Part shown: positions 6,578-14,761 of the stretch, piece by piece
How the letters are laid out: the number at the start of each line of letters is the position of its first letter
Numbering within the stretch: the first letter of the stretch is position 1
Assembly (NCBI GenBank): GCA_964607765.1
Contig: CAZSNT010000176.1
Location: 1-20,042 of the forward strand
Origin: CAZSNT01 sp964607765
GTDB taxonomy: Bacteria; Verrucomicrobiota; Lentisphaeria; Oligosphaerales; JABHEG01
Length of the DNA stretch: 20,042 bases
Direction of reading: 5' to 3'
Notes under the pieces: generated by a model
Seen by the model: only the letters and a program-made list of their open reading frames with translations
Told to the model about the DNA's origin: nothing
Database searches by the model: none
Position numbers and translations under genes: made by a program

Positions 6578-8746
6578 ATGCAGGATCTCGTCAAACGCTG
6601 CCGTGACGCGCTGCTGGCGACCGAGGACACGGTCTGCCTGGAACGCGCGCGCCTTGTGACCGAGGCGTACCGTGAGCACGAGCACGAGCCAGCGCCGTTG
6701 CGGCGTGCCAAAGCTTTCGCTCACGTGCTGAGCAAGATGACGCTCGACCTGGCGAGCAACCCGGTCTTTGCGGGAAACACATCCTCGCGGCCGCGTGCAT
6801 GGATGCTCGTGCCGGAACACGGCATGCGAGTGGGCGCCAGCCAGATTGTCGTCGAGAACGAATGCCTGGCCGGCTTCCTGGACGATCGCATCCCCGCCGA
6901 TCTTGGCGAGTTCTGGCGCGAGCGCAGCGTCGGCGGGACGAGTGATGGGGGACACCTGGCCGTGGACCTGCATCGTGTCGTGCATGAAGGCCTGGATTCT
7001 CTGCTGGCCAGGACGCGTGAGTGTGCCGACGACGGCGACGCTGACGCCCGAGTCCACCGCCAGGCGATGGCGATTGCGCTGCAGGCCGTCGTGGACTGGG
7101 CCGGCCGCTACGCCGAGGCGGCCGACGAAGCCGCCCAGGCGACGAGTGATCCCGTGCTGCGGGCCGCGCATCGCCGCGTGGCGACTGCCTGCCGGCACGT
7201 GCCCGCCCGCCCGGCACGCGACCTGTTCGAGGGCCTGCAGGCGATCGTGTTGGTACATCTGGCTCTCGCGATCGAGGGGCACGGCATGAGCGTGTCAGTC
7301 GGCCTGCCCGACCGTGTGCTCGCGCCGCTGGCGCAAGACGCCGACCCGAATGAGGCCGTGGACCTGATCGGGGCGTTCATGCTCAAGCTGACGGCTAACT
7401 CGATCTTCGGGCGCGCGTCCAAGACGCAGGCCATTACCGTCGGCGGCGCGGACGCGACCGGACGCGACCAGTGCAGCGTCGTCACGCGCTGGTTCCTCGA
7501 TGCCTGCGACCAGCTGCGCGTGGGGGACCCGCACCTGTTCCTGCGCTGGCACGACGGACTGGCTCCGGCGATCAAGAGCAGAGCAATGGAGATGCTTGCA
7601 GCAGGCGTGAGTATGCCGCTGCTGATCAACGACAGGCCCACGGTACAAGGCCTCGTGAACGCGGGCATCGTTGTTGAAGATGCGTGGGACTACTGTGTCA
7701 TCGGCTGCAACGAACTGGGCATTCCGGGCCGGTCCGCGGAGTCTGCGACGTCAACCTGCGGGCTGGTGCAGTACCTGGAACTGCTCAACCAGGTACTTCT
7801 CGAGCACCCGGACGCGTCGCGCATCGGGAGCGTGGCAGAGCTGCTCACGCTGCTCGAGGACCGCATGCTCGAGCACCTGTCAGAACGTCGCCAGCGTGGT
7901 CGTGTGTGGCGCGCGCGCGCAGCCCGGCGCATGCCGACGCCCTTCTCATCAGCACTCATGCATGGCTGCATTGAGCGCGGGCGGGACATGCGCGTGGGCA
8001 TGGAGTACTGCGTTGACGGACTCTATGAACGCGGGCTGAGCAACGCCGCGAATGCCTTGGCTGCTGTCGAGCAGTTGGTGTTCGAGGAAGGTGTTCTGAC
8101 GATGACTGAGCTCGTTGAGGCCATGCGCTGCAATTTTGAGGGCAGCGCGGTACGCGACCGACTCCTGGCCGCACCCAAGTGGGGCAACGACGACGACCGG
8201 GCCGACCGCTGGGCGTTGGCGCTGGTCCGGATGCGAGAACGTGTGCTCGAGGCGACCGACGCGGAAGCCGACGGCGCCGCGCACATGGTCTGCCACGTGG
8301 TACGCAGCCTGCACTACACCGACGGCCGACGCGTCGCGGCTTCACCCGATGGCCGGTTCGCCTGGACGCCCGTCGCGGACAGCATTGGCGCCCAGGCAGG
8401 CACGGCGCACGCCGGTCCCACCGCCACCCTCAACAGCGTCCTGAAGCTCGATGCCAGCCGCTATTATCGGGGTGGCACCAACCTCAATCTGACGCTGCCG
8501 TCCCGGGAGACCACGCCGGACACGGTGCAGTCGCTGGTCGAGGGGTTCTTCGGCAGAGGAGGCCAGGAACTGCAAATCAACTGCCTCGACGCCGATGTGC
8601 TGCGCCATGCGTGTGAGTGTCCCGAGCAGTACTCCGGCCTCCTGGTGCGCGTGGCCGGTTTCACGGCGCGCTTCATCGATCTCTCGCACGTCGAGCAGCA
8701 GGAGCTGATCGCTCGGGCCGACGCGGCCGCGGACAGCACCCGCTGA
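6578..8746 (+). CDS. Glycyl radical enzyme (pyruvate formate-lyase / diol dehydratase-like)
   Basis: A 722-residue glycyl radical enzyme, slightly shorter than typical members (about 760-850). The active-site loop is DYCVIGCNELG, placing the thiyl cysteine at C377 and the partner glutamate at E379 in a GCxE motif. This is the arrangement of dehydratase/lyase members rather than the Cys-Cys pair of pyruvate formate-lyase. The C-terminal domain has PKWGNDDD (534-540), GPTATLNSVLKLD (613-625), QELQINCLDADVL and the radical loop RVAGF with G694. Such enzymes are oxygen-sensitive and cytoplasmic, and need a radical-SAM activase, which is not encoded here. The substrate cannot be assigned; C-O, C-C or C-N cleavage of a small polyol or sugar-derived compound is plausible from context. 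GAGG lies 6 nt before the start. The stop is 9 bp from the convergent isomerase stop. Confidence 0.92.
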   Translation: MQDLVKRCRDALLATEDTVCLERARLVTEAYREHEHEPAPLRRAKAFAHVLSKMTLDLASNPVFAGNTSSRPRAWMLVPEHGMRVGASQIVVENECLAGFLDDRIPADLGEFWRERSVGGTSDGGHLAVDLHRVVHEGLDSLLARTRECADDGDADARVHRQAMAIALQAVVDWAGRYAEAADEAAQATSDPVLRAAHRRVATACRHVPARPARDLFEGLQAIVLVHLALAIEGHGMSVSVGLPDRVLAPLAQDADPNEAVDLIGAFMLKLTANSIFGRASKTQAITVGGADATGRDQCSVVTRWFLDACDQLRVGDPHLFLRWHDGLAPAIKSRAMEMLAAGVSMPLLINDRPTVQGLVNAGIVVEDAWDYCVIGCNELGIPGRSAESATSTCGLVQYLELLNQVLLEHPDASRIGSVAELLTLLEDRMLEHLSERRQRGRVWRARAARRMPTPFSSALMHGCIERGRDMRVGMEYCVDGLYERGLSNAANALAAVEQLVFEEGVLTMTELVEAMRCNFEGSAVRDRLLAAPKWGNDDDRADRWALALVRMRERVLEATDAEADGAAHMVCHVVRSLHYTDGRRVAASPDGRFAWTPVADSIGAQAGTAHAGPTATLNSVLKLDASRYYRGGTNLNLTLPSRETTPDTVQSLVEGFFGRGGQELQINCLDADVLRHACECPEQYSGLLVRVAGFTARFIDLSHVEQQELIARADAAADSTR

Positions 8747-8755
8747 GCCTGCCGC

Positions 8756-9589
8756 TCAGTCGCTGTCAGCGAACAGGCGACGCGCGAACTCACAGCTCGC
8801 ATGGTGTGCATCAGCCGCGTTCCGTGTGTGCGGCGATGTTCCTTCCACGGCCTGCTCGAGCACGAGGTGCGGGCGGATGCCCAGGCTGTGAAGGCGCTGC
8901 GCGATCCAGGCGTAGTCGATGTCGCCGGGCCCGAATGTCTCCTGCCACACGCCGTCGACTGACTGTCGAAGGTGCAGTTCGGCAACACGCTCACCGTAGA
9001 GCTGCACCACGTCCTGCACGGCCACGAACGAATCGCCGGCACCGCGGAAAATCCAGTGCGAGTCCAGGCACAGGGCCACATGCTGCGGGCTTGTCCCGAC
9101 CATCATGTGATGGAACTCGCGGGCGGCGTGGCGCAGCTCGATATCGTGATTGTGGTACGCCAGGACCAGCCCCAACTCGCCCAGCTCACGCCCGAGTCTG
9201 TCCAGCGCCGCGGCCTGTGTCTCGAGTTCTGCGTCGCTCTTGCTCTCCGGCCCGCCCCAGCGGATTGGGCTGGGGTTCGTGACGATGATCCGCGCGCCGA
9301 CTCGCCGCGCCTCGCTCGCGATGGCCAGGACCTCCGCAACGCTCTTCTCGGCCTCGGTGTCATCGTGCAGGGCGCTGTTGACGTACAACGACCGCATCTC
9401 CAGTCCGTGCCGCTCGAGCTGCGGCGCCATCGCAGCGACTTGCTCGGGGGACGTGGCGATCGGCTCGAAACCGTTCAGGCCCGTGCCCGCGATCTCCGCA
9501 AACTCCGCGTCCGGATCCGCTCCGAACGCACGTCCCTCGCGCCGGTGGAAGGTCATCCAGGGATACTGGTTCGTGGCAAGGTGCGGCAT
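8756..9589 (-). CDS. Sugar phosphate isomerase/epimerase-like TIM barrel protein
   Basis: A 277-residue protein of the xylose isomerase-like TIM-barrel superfamily, normal in length, with no export signal. Recognisable elements are the opening LATNQYPWMTFHRREGR, the strand YHNHDIEL (H146, H148, E151), CLDSHW (D176, H178), ELHLRQ (H206) and HLVLEQ (E245). Together these supply the usual divalent-metal ligands on the C-terminal faces of the barrel. Members isomerise or epimerise sugars, inositols or hydroxypyruvate; the substrate is not evident. GGGAG sits 7 nt before the start. It is downstream of the PQQ-propeller gene on the same strand, with a 94-bp gap containing an octamer repeat, and converges on the glycyl radical enzyme gene. 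Confidence 0.88.
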   Translation of the reverse strand: MPHLATNQYPWMTFHRREGRAFGADPDAEFAEIAGTGLNGFEPIATSPEQVAAMAPQLERHGLEMRSLYVNSALHDDTEAEKSVAEVLAIASEARRVGARIIVTNPSPIRWGGPESKSDAELETQAAALDRLGRELGELGLVLAYHNHDIELRHAAREFHHMMVGTSPQHVALCLDSHWIFRGAGDSFVAVQDVVQLYGERVAELHLRQSVDGVWQETFGPGDIDYAWIAQRLHSLGIRPHLVLEQAVEGTSPHTRNAADAHHASCEFARRLFADSD

Positions 9590-9612
9590 GGCATCTCTCC
9601 CGGTTGGTGACC

Positions 9613-9636
9613 CAATGACTCAATGACTCAGTGACT
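9613..9636. repeat. Octamer tandem repeat (CAATGACT)x3
   Basis: Three contiguous 8-bp units, CAATGACT, CAATGACT and CAGTGACT, lie 24 bp upstream of the isomerase-like start (minus strand), in the gap after the PQQ-propeller gene. The unit length is not a multiple of three and the stretch is noncoding. Nothing else is recognised in the 9590-9683 gap. Confidence 0.85.
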
Positions 9637-9683
9637 CATTCGCATGCCCTGCATCGGGCGCCGAAGCATCTCGTCCGGTGGTC

Positions 9684-12600
9684 TCAGTTGCCCGGGCCCG
9701 GCTTGCCTCCGTAGCACACGACCGTGCCGTCAAGCAGTGACAGGTAGAGCTGTTCGCTGGCTGCGGCCATGCCGTCGAACACGGGCTGGCTCGGGATCTC
9801 GAGGCGGGGCAGGGGCTCGCCGCTGCCTGCCTCGAAGCTCGCCAGGACGGCCTTCATGCCCGGGTCGGCAAACGCGATTTCGGTCGCGGCATGCGGGCCG
9901 GCCGCGAAAAGGCGCGAGTCGGCTTTCACCATGGCGCGCACCGCGAAGTCGAGCCCACGTGACCAATGCGTCACGATCTTGTCCGGGGTCATGTGCCTGG
10001 TGACGGCCGGGTTGTTGTTGTTGATCTTGCGGTCCACTTTCACCACTTTCTTGTCGGCGCAGAACAGTACGTGCTGGCTGGCAGCCTTGCCGCCGCCTTT
10101 GCGTTTGCCGCCACGCTCGGAGAACTTGTACCCGTACAGGCGTGGTCCGTCGAGAGTGAGCAGTCTTCCGCTGGGCCGGTACCGGCCCGCAATGGCCCAG
10201 CCGCTGGCGCGGCCGAACGCGCGCTCGCCCCAAATCCAGATGGTCCGGTGCCACCAGTTCGGATCGAGCAGTCCGCCGGAGCTGTAAAGGTGCGGCCGGT
10301 ATTGGGCGACGAGCTCGTTGCCATCGAGGTCGAACTGCTTGTCGCGCAGGAACATGTTGTCCCCATCGAAGGTGAGGATATCCGGCAGTGTTCCCGGCAA
10401 CTCGACGTCCTCGAGCAATGCATCCGGCTGTTCCCCCGTCTCGGGGTCACGACTGTAGAAGCTGGTCCGGCCCAGCTCCCGACCGGTCATCAGGTCGAGG
10501 CGGCACAGCGCCATGCCGCCGTCCAGGTAGGAGCTGCGTCCGGCGACACAGTACACGGTATTGTCGCGCACGCTGACACTGCCCACCACGGGCCAGACCG
10601 ACTCGAGCTGTCCGAAGGCGTATGTGCGTCGATCGACCGGCGCGGCACGGAAGCGCCAGACCATGCGCCCATCCGCGAGCCGCAGACAATACACATGCCC
10701 GTCGTGGGCCCCGAACACGGCCACGCCGCGGCTCAGGGTCGGCGGCGAGTCGATGCGGCCCCCGGCCGAAAACGACCAGAGCTGCCGCCCGTCAGTTGCG
10801 TCGAGCGCTGTCACGACGTGCTTGTCTTTCAGAGCCACAACCACCTTGCCGGCAGCGATGACAGGCGGCGTGATCGCTGCGCCCAGCCCAGTGCGCCACA
10901 CCGGCGCGAGTTCCGCAGGCACAGTGGTCGGGGTGCATGACGTGCGCCCGTTGTCGTAGCGGTGAATCGGCCACGCTGACGCGCCGGCCTCCGGTTGGTC
11001 CGGTACCGCGTTCCACGCCGGGCCGCGCAGCAGCCGGTCTGCATTGCCGGGCTGTGGCCTGCCGGTTCGACGTTTGGGCGCAAGCGCCCAGAAGCCGTTC
11101 AGCTTGCTCTGGATGTAGCAGCCGCAGGAGTGCCCCGGCAGATAAAGCAGGCCGTTGGCGGGCATGATGCCATACTGGCACGTACCGCGGATCCAGAAGT
11201 GCCGCTGAATGTCGCCGTTCAGGATGTCTACGTACTCCACACCGGTGCGCCCGAACAAGAAGAAACGGTTCGTGGCCTTGTCGCGGTAGCAGCGGTGGTG
11301 ATGGGCGGCTTCGAACGCGCGTGTGGTGTCGATTCTGCGCTTCACCGCGCCGGTGAGCGGGTCGCGGCCCTCCGTCATGTCCGCGTCGTTGATGCCGGGT
11401 TGCTTGCTGACCCAGACCAGACCGTCGGCAACGAACAGGTTCGGGGGCGCGCAGTAACCGAACGCGGCCGGGCAGCGCCACAGCTCGGCGCCGTCGTCGG
11501 CGCGGAACGCGATGAGTTCGCCGCCCTCGGCCGATTTCGGACTGGCTGTGACCTGCCAGCGTATCTGGCCGGTGTCCGAAGCCGCCGGCTCTGCCGGCTT
11601 GCCGCGCCGCTTGCCGCGGTCATCACCGAAACTGCCTTCCGCGGACAGCAACACATCGCCGTAGGCAACAAGCGTAGGCGCGGACCAGGCCTTGCGCTCG
11701 GTGAGCAGCGGGCGTGGCGTGCGCCACAGGACGCGGCCCGTGCCGCTGTCCAGGCAGATCAGCTCGCTCAAGCCATGGAAGAACAGGCGTGTGCCGCTGA
11801 CGCAGAGAGTGCTTGGCGGCATCTCGGCAGTGTCGGCGTCGGCCTTGCTCCAGAGCGTTCGCCCGCTGTCTGCAGCAACGGCCATGATACGCTTGCCGCG
11901 AACCGCGGGACTCGCCTGCCCGACCGCCAGGGCGGCGCGGTACTTCTCCTCGTCCATCGAGCCGGCAACCAGGTAAAGCACCCCGTCCGAGTAGAGGATC
12001 TCGTGCGTTCCGTCCGTGCCCGCGACATCGCGGATCAACGCGCCGGTCGCCGCGCTCAGAACACTCAATGGCGCGCCGTAGTTCAGGGTAACGAAAAGTC
12101 GATCTCCAGCCGCGACCAGTCGTCGCGGCAACTCCGCCGGGCCGCTGCGGAAGGGGCGCAGATGCCCTTCCCACTTCTCGATGTCCTTCTTCCACAACAC
12201 GACGCCGCTGAACGCGTCACGGGCGGCCAACCGCCACTTGGGCGCGTACCGTACCGACTGCGTGGGGCCTTCGTCAAGGATGTAAAACACGCGGCCTTCG
12301 GCGCTGACCACTGCGCTGTAGCTGTTGGTGTGGTTGTGGTTCCGCGTCCACATCGGATAGCCGGCCCACTGCATGTGGTGCGGGTATGAAACGGTCTGGT
12401 CATGGGACACCGCGTTGTTGCTCGGACCGTGCAGGTAGTGAGTCCACTCGTCGATCTCGCTCGGGACAGGCTTCACCAGTTTCGACCACGTCTCGCCGAG
12501 GATCGTCACGGTGCCCGCGACCGGTAGGCCGGTGGGCGCGTGCCTGACCAAGGCCACACCGCCCGGCGTCAACACACGCATCAGTTCCGTGCCGGCGGCG

Positions 12601-12953
12601 TCCCCACCCGCCGTCTCGTCCACGAGCAGTCTCACGACGTTGTCGACGAGCGGCAGGTCGCTGCCGGTGCGCAGGTCTGCAGTCACCTGCCCGTACAAGC
12701 CCAGGGCGCGGATGGCTTGGCGCGCCCGGTCCACCTTCGCCTGGTCCCTGTCCAGGCCGTGCACCAGGAACGCCGGGCTGACCCTCAGGCTTGCGGTCAG
12801 CGCGCCGTCGCCGCAGCCTACGTGCAGGACCAGGCCGCCCTGGACACCGCTCTCGCGCAGGATCGCTGCCGCCTGCTCCTTCGATGCCAGCGCGTGGCTG
12901 CTGACAACGCACAGGCACAGTAACGCAACACGGCCAGGTCGAGTAAACCCCAT
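9684..12953 (-). CDS. Exported methyltransferase-like/PQQ-type beta-propeller protein
   Basis: A 1089-residue protein with an N-terminal signal peptide (VALLCLCVVSSHALA, cleavage near 23). Residues about 24-140 look like a class I SAM-methyltransferase fold: LVLHVGCGDGALTASL with the glycine loop at 44-50, an acidic strand end HGLDRD, and LTPGGVALV. Next comes the hallmark segment EIDEWTHYLHGPSNNAVSHD (166-185), then many BamB/PQQ-like propeller blades with repeated strand patterns such as SGVVLWKKD, SGRTLWSK, TGRVLWRT, DGRQLWSF and DGRMVWRF. Proteins of this layout are common in planctomycete-like bacteria with no settled function; PQQ or quinone binding is not shown by the sequence. There is no CxxCH haem motif. 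Localisation is probably periplasmic or surface. GGAG lies 7 nt before the start. The gene is divergent from the ABC binding protein. Confidence 0.9.
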   Translation of the reverse strand: MGFTRPGRVALLCLCVVSSHALASKEQAAAILRESGVQGGLVLHVGCGDGALTASLRVSPAFLVHGLDRDQAKVDRARQAIRALGLYGQVTADLRTGSDLPLVDNVVRLLVDETAGGDAAGTELMRVLTPGGVALVRHAPTGLPVAGTVTILGETWSKLVKPVPSEIDEWTHYLHGPSNNAVSHDQTVSYPHHMQWAGYPMWTRNHNHTNSYSAVVSAEGRVFYILDEGPTQSVRYAPKWRLAARDAFSGVVLWKKDIEKWEGHLRPFRSGPAELPRRLVAAGDRLFVTLNYGAPLSVLSAATGALIRDVAGTDGTHEILYSDGVLYLVAGSMDEEKYRAALAVGQASPAVRGKRIMAVAADSGRTLWSKADADTAEMPPSTLCVSGTRLFFHGLSELICLDSGTGRVLWRTPRPLLTERKAWSAPTLVAYGDVLLSAEGSFGDDRGKRRGKPAEPAASDTGQIRWQVTASPKSAEGGELIAFRADDGAELWRCPAAFGYCAPPNLFVADGLVWVSKQPGINDADMTEGRDPLTGAVKRRIDTTRAFEAAHHHRCYRDKATNRFFLFGRTGVEYVDILNGDIQRHFWIRGTCQYGIMPANGLLYLPGHSCGCYIQSKLNGFWALAPKRRTGRPQPGNADRLLRGPAWNAVPDQPEAGASAWPIHRYDNGRTSCTPTTVPAELAPVWRTGLGAAITPPVIAAGKVVVALKDKHVVTALDATDGRQLWSFSAGGRIDSPPTLSRGVAVFGAHDGHVYCLRLADGRMVWRFRAAPVDRRTYAFGQLESVWPVVGSVSVRDNTVYCVAGRSSYLDGGMALCRLDLMTGRELGRTSFYSRDPETGEQPDALLEDVELPGTLPDILTFDGDNMFLRDKQFDLDGNELVAQYRPHLYSSGGLLDPNWWHRTIWIWGERAFGRASGWAIAGRYRPSGRLLTLDGPRLYGYKFSERGGKRKGGGKAASQHVLFCADKKVVKVDRKINNNNPAVTRHMTPDKIVTHWSRGLDFAVRAMVKADSRLFAAGPHAATEIAFADPGMKAVLASFEAGSGEPLPRLEIPSQPVFDGMAAASEQLYLSLLDGTVVCYGGKPGPGN

Positions 12954-12991
12954 CTCTCATCTCCCGGTTTGGTGGGTAAACAGCGACCAAA

Positions 12992-13020
12992 AGGTTAGGC
13001 CCCGAGCGGGACAACGTCAA
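12992..13020 (-). promoter_or_regulatory. Candidate promoter of the PQQ-propeller gene
   Basis: On the minus strand TTGACG (13020-13015) is followed after 17 nt by TAACCT (12997-12992), about 40 bp before the start at 12953. The -35 is good and the -10 is weak (three of six). It lies in the 102-bp divergent gap shared with the ABC binding-protein gene, for which I could not find a convincing promoter. Confidence 0.35.
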
Positions 13021-13055
13021 GCTGGGAAGTTGGTGTTGACGGAGTATCTTCCGGG

Positions 13056-14468
13056 ATGCGAATGCTGTTTCCATACGGCAAAGCGCCTTCTGTGTTGGTT
13101 GTCTGTGCGCTGACTACCGGCGCCGTTCTCTTCGCGCTGAATCTGCGGAGTTCGCAACAGGCCCCGGACTTGGTCTTTGCGCTGTTCGCGCGCAATCACT
13201 ACACGGCGTATCAGGAGGTGCTTCCGGACTTTGAGCGGCAGCACGGCGTGACGGTTCAGATGCAGTTGGTCCCGGCGCGCGGTCTGCAAAGCCGCCTGCA
13301 GTCTGCGCTGCTTGCGGGTGCAGACGTTCCCGACGTGGTGGAGATTCTGAACGGTTCCATGGGCTATTTCGCGAAGGGCCCGGTGGAGGATGTGGGGTTC
13401 GTCGATCTCACTGAGCGACTCGAGCGCGAGGGTGTCCGGGACAGGATGGTGCCGTCCCGGTTCAGTCTGTGGTCGAGCCGCGGGCGTATTTTCGCCATGC
13501 CGCACGACGTGCACCCCGTGGGGCTCGCGTACCGGCGCGACCTGGTCGAGGAGTTGGGCATCGATGTGGCGTCGCTGACCACGTGGGACGAGTTCGTGCG
13601 CGTGGGGCGCGAGGTGACACGCGATCTGGACGGCGACGGGAATCCGGACCGCTACATGCTGGACATGCCGAGCGACGGCGGTTTTGCCCTGGACCTGCTC
13701 GTGCTCCAGCGTGGCGGCGGGCTGTTCAATGAAGCAGGCGAGGTCACGCTCGACAGCGACATCGCGGCAGAGACCATCTGCTGGTTCCTCGACCAAACAC
13801 GCGGCGAGCATCGCATCTCGTTCCCTGCCGGCTGGGGCCAGACGCTGTCCCAATCCATGATGGACGGACTGATCCTGTTCTATTTCTGCCCGGATTGGCG
13901 TACCAAGTTCTTCGAGACAGACTGCCCCAAGCTCGCGGGCAAGCTGGCGCTGATGCCGTTGCCGGCCTGGCAGCCGGGCGGCAGACAGACCAGTACGTGG
14001 GGCGGCACGGGATTGGCGATCACCAAAGCGTGTGAGAAGCAGGAACTCGCGTGGGAGTTTGCCAAGTTCCTCTACCTCGAAACGGAGGAGCTGAGCAAGC
14101 GCTTCGAAGGGACCAATATCATCCCGCCGGTCACGGACGCCTGGGACCTGCCCGCTTTCCAGAAGCCGAACGAGTTCTTTTCCGGACAGCGTATCGGCGC
14201 ATTGCTCGCCGAACTGGCTGCGCAGACGCCGCCCGATTATGTGACGGCCTATTCCGAACTGGCCCGTACGAAGATGCGCGAGGCGTTCCTGAACGCAGCC
14301 GCACACTATGAAATTCACGGCGACAAAGGGCTGCGCGAGTACGTGGACAAGGAACTCGGGCGTTGCGCGGACTACGTGCGGAAAGTGGCCAGAAGGAACG
14401 TGTTCCTGGCCGACAAGAGTCAAGTCCCCGCCGAGGCGGGCGTTGCCCGCAGCGCGGGCGATCGGTGA
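13056..14468 (+). CDS. Sugar ABC transporter substrate-binding protein
   Basis: A 470-residue extracellular solute-binding protein, family 1 (MalE/UgpB type). Residues about 11-30 are a hydrophobic segment (APSVLVVCALTTGAVLFALN) that is an anchor or signal; there is no clean lipobox. The mature part begins near DLVFALFARNHYTAYQEVLP and shows family features: ADVPDVVEILNGS, FAMPHDVHPVGLAYRRDL, WDEFVRVGREVT, STWGGTGLAITKACEKQELA (the late lobe-closing block) and WEFAKFLYLETEE. It delivers an unidentified sugar or oligosaccharide to the permeases downstream (14762-16770). GGAG lies 11 nt from the ATG at 13056; an in-frame ATG at 13062 is an alternative. The stop codon lies in a repeated sequence that flanks the MITE-like element. 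Confidence 0.9.
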   Translation: MRMLFPYGKAPSVLVVCALTTGAVLFALNLRSSQQAPDLVFALFARNHYTAYQEVLPDFERQHGVTVQMQLVPARGLQSRLQSALLAGADVPDVVEILNGSMGYFAKGPVEDVGFVDLTERLEREGVRDRMVPSRFSLWSSRGRIFAMPHDVHPVGLAYRRDLVEELGIDVASLTTWDEFVRVGREVTRDLDGDGNPDRYMLDMPSDGGFALDLLVLQRGGGLFNEAGEVTLDSDIAAETICWFLDQTRGEHRISFPAGWGQTLSQSMMDGLILFYFCPDWRTKFFETDCPKLAGKLALMPLPAWQPGGRQTSTWGGTGLAITKACEKQELAWEFAKFLYLETEELSKRFEGTNIIPPVTDAWDLPAFQKPNEFFSGQRIGALLAELAAQTPPDYVTAYSELARTKMREAFLNAAAHYEIHGDKGLREYVDKELGRCADYVRKVARRNVFLADKSQVPAEAGVARSAGDR

Positions 14469-14657
14469 TCGGTCAATGTCGTTGAATTAAGGAGTTGGTT
14501 GCCATTCCCGGAAGATTAGGGTGAAGGATTAGGGCAAAAGATGAGGGTCGGGTACACCTTAATCTTTCGCCTTTATCTTTCGCCCTAATCTCTGGAGCCG
14601 CTTAATTCAATGACATTGGGTGATCGGTGATCGGTCAATGTCGTTGAATTGAGGAGT
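14460..14657. repeat. 36-bp direct repeat, two copies (14460-14495 and 14622-14657)
   Basis: Both copies start GATCGGTGATCGGT, continue through an 18-bp arm and end in AGGAGT; they differ at one position (A/G) and are offset by 162 bp. The first copy contains the stop codon of the substrate-binding-protein gene. The first 14 bases are themselves a tandem GATCGGT heptamer. Confidence 0.9.
14474..14618. mobile_element. MITE-like inverted-repeat element, 145 bp
   Basis: The ends are 18-bp inverted repeats with 17 matches: CAATGTCGTTGAATTAAG at 14474-14491 and CTTAATTCAATGACATTG at 14601-14618. Inside, 14514-14542 and 14562-14590 form a second inverted repeat with 24 of 29 matches built on GATTAGGG and GAAAGAT words, so the whole unit can fold into one long hairpin. 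It encodes no protein. Both sides carry GATCGGTGATCGGT, as expected for a target duplication or pre-existing repeat, and another left-end copy (14636-14653) follows without a partner. A structured regulatory RNA or operon-internal attenuator is the alternative reading. Confidence 0.6.
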
Positions 14658-14761
14658 CCCCGTCGATCGCGATCGGCAGATGTCGATTGCATCCGGTTGC
14701 TATCGAGTTGGCTCTTCTTGGCATCAACCCAACAATCCAACGATCCAGTAACGGCAGCTAG
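14658..14761. other. Noncoding leader of the first permease gene with palindrome and octamer stutter
   Basis: This completes the 293-bp gap between the binding protein and the permease. CGATCGCGATCG at 14664-14675 is a perfect 12-bp palindrome. Positions 14729-14752 hold three octamers, CCAACAAT, CCAACGAT and CCAGTAAC, ending 9 bp before the permease start. No Shine-Dalgarno sequence and no convincing promoter are visible. Confidence 0.6.

Noticed and set aside
8741..8771. Short inverted repeats (CGCTGA and TCAGCG) between the convergent glycyl radical enzyme and isomerase genes
   Set aside because: The arms are only 5-6 bp, lie mostly inside the two coding ends and have no T-tract, so a bidirectional terminator cannot be supported.
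11100..11200. Possible haem-binding cysteines in the PQQ-propeller protein (GHSCGCY)
   Set aside because: The pattern is CGC without the CxxCH histidine, so c-type haem attachment is not indicated.
10995..12389. 464-codon plus-strand open frame
   Set aside because: Antisense shadow of the PQQ-propeller gene; no recognisable domain or ribosome binding site.
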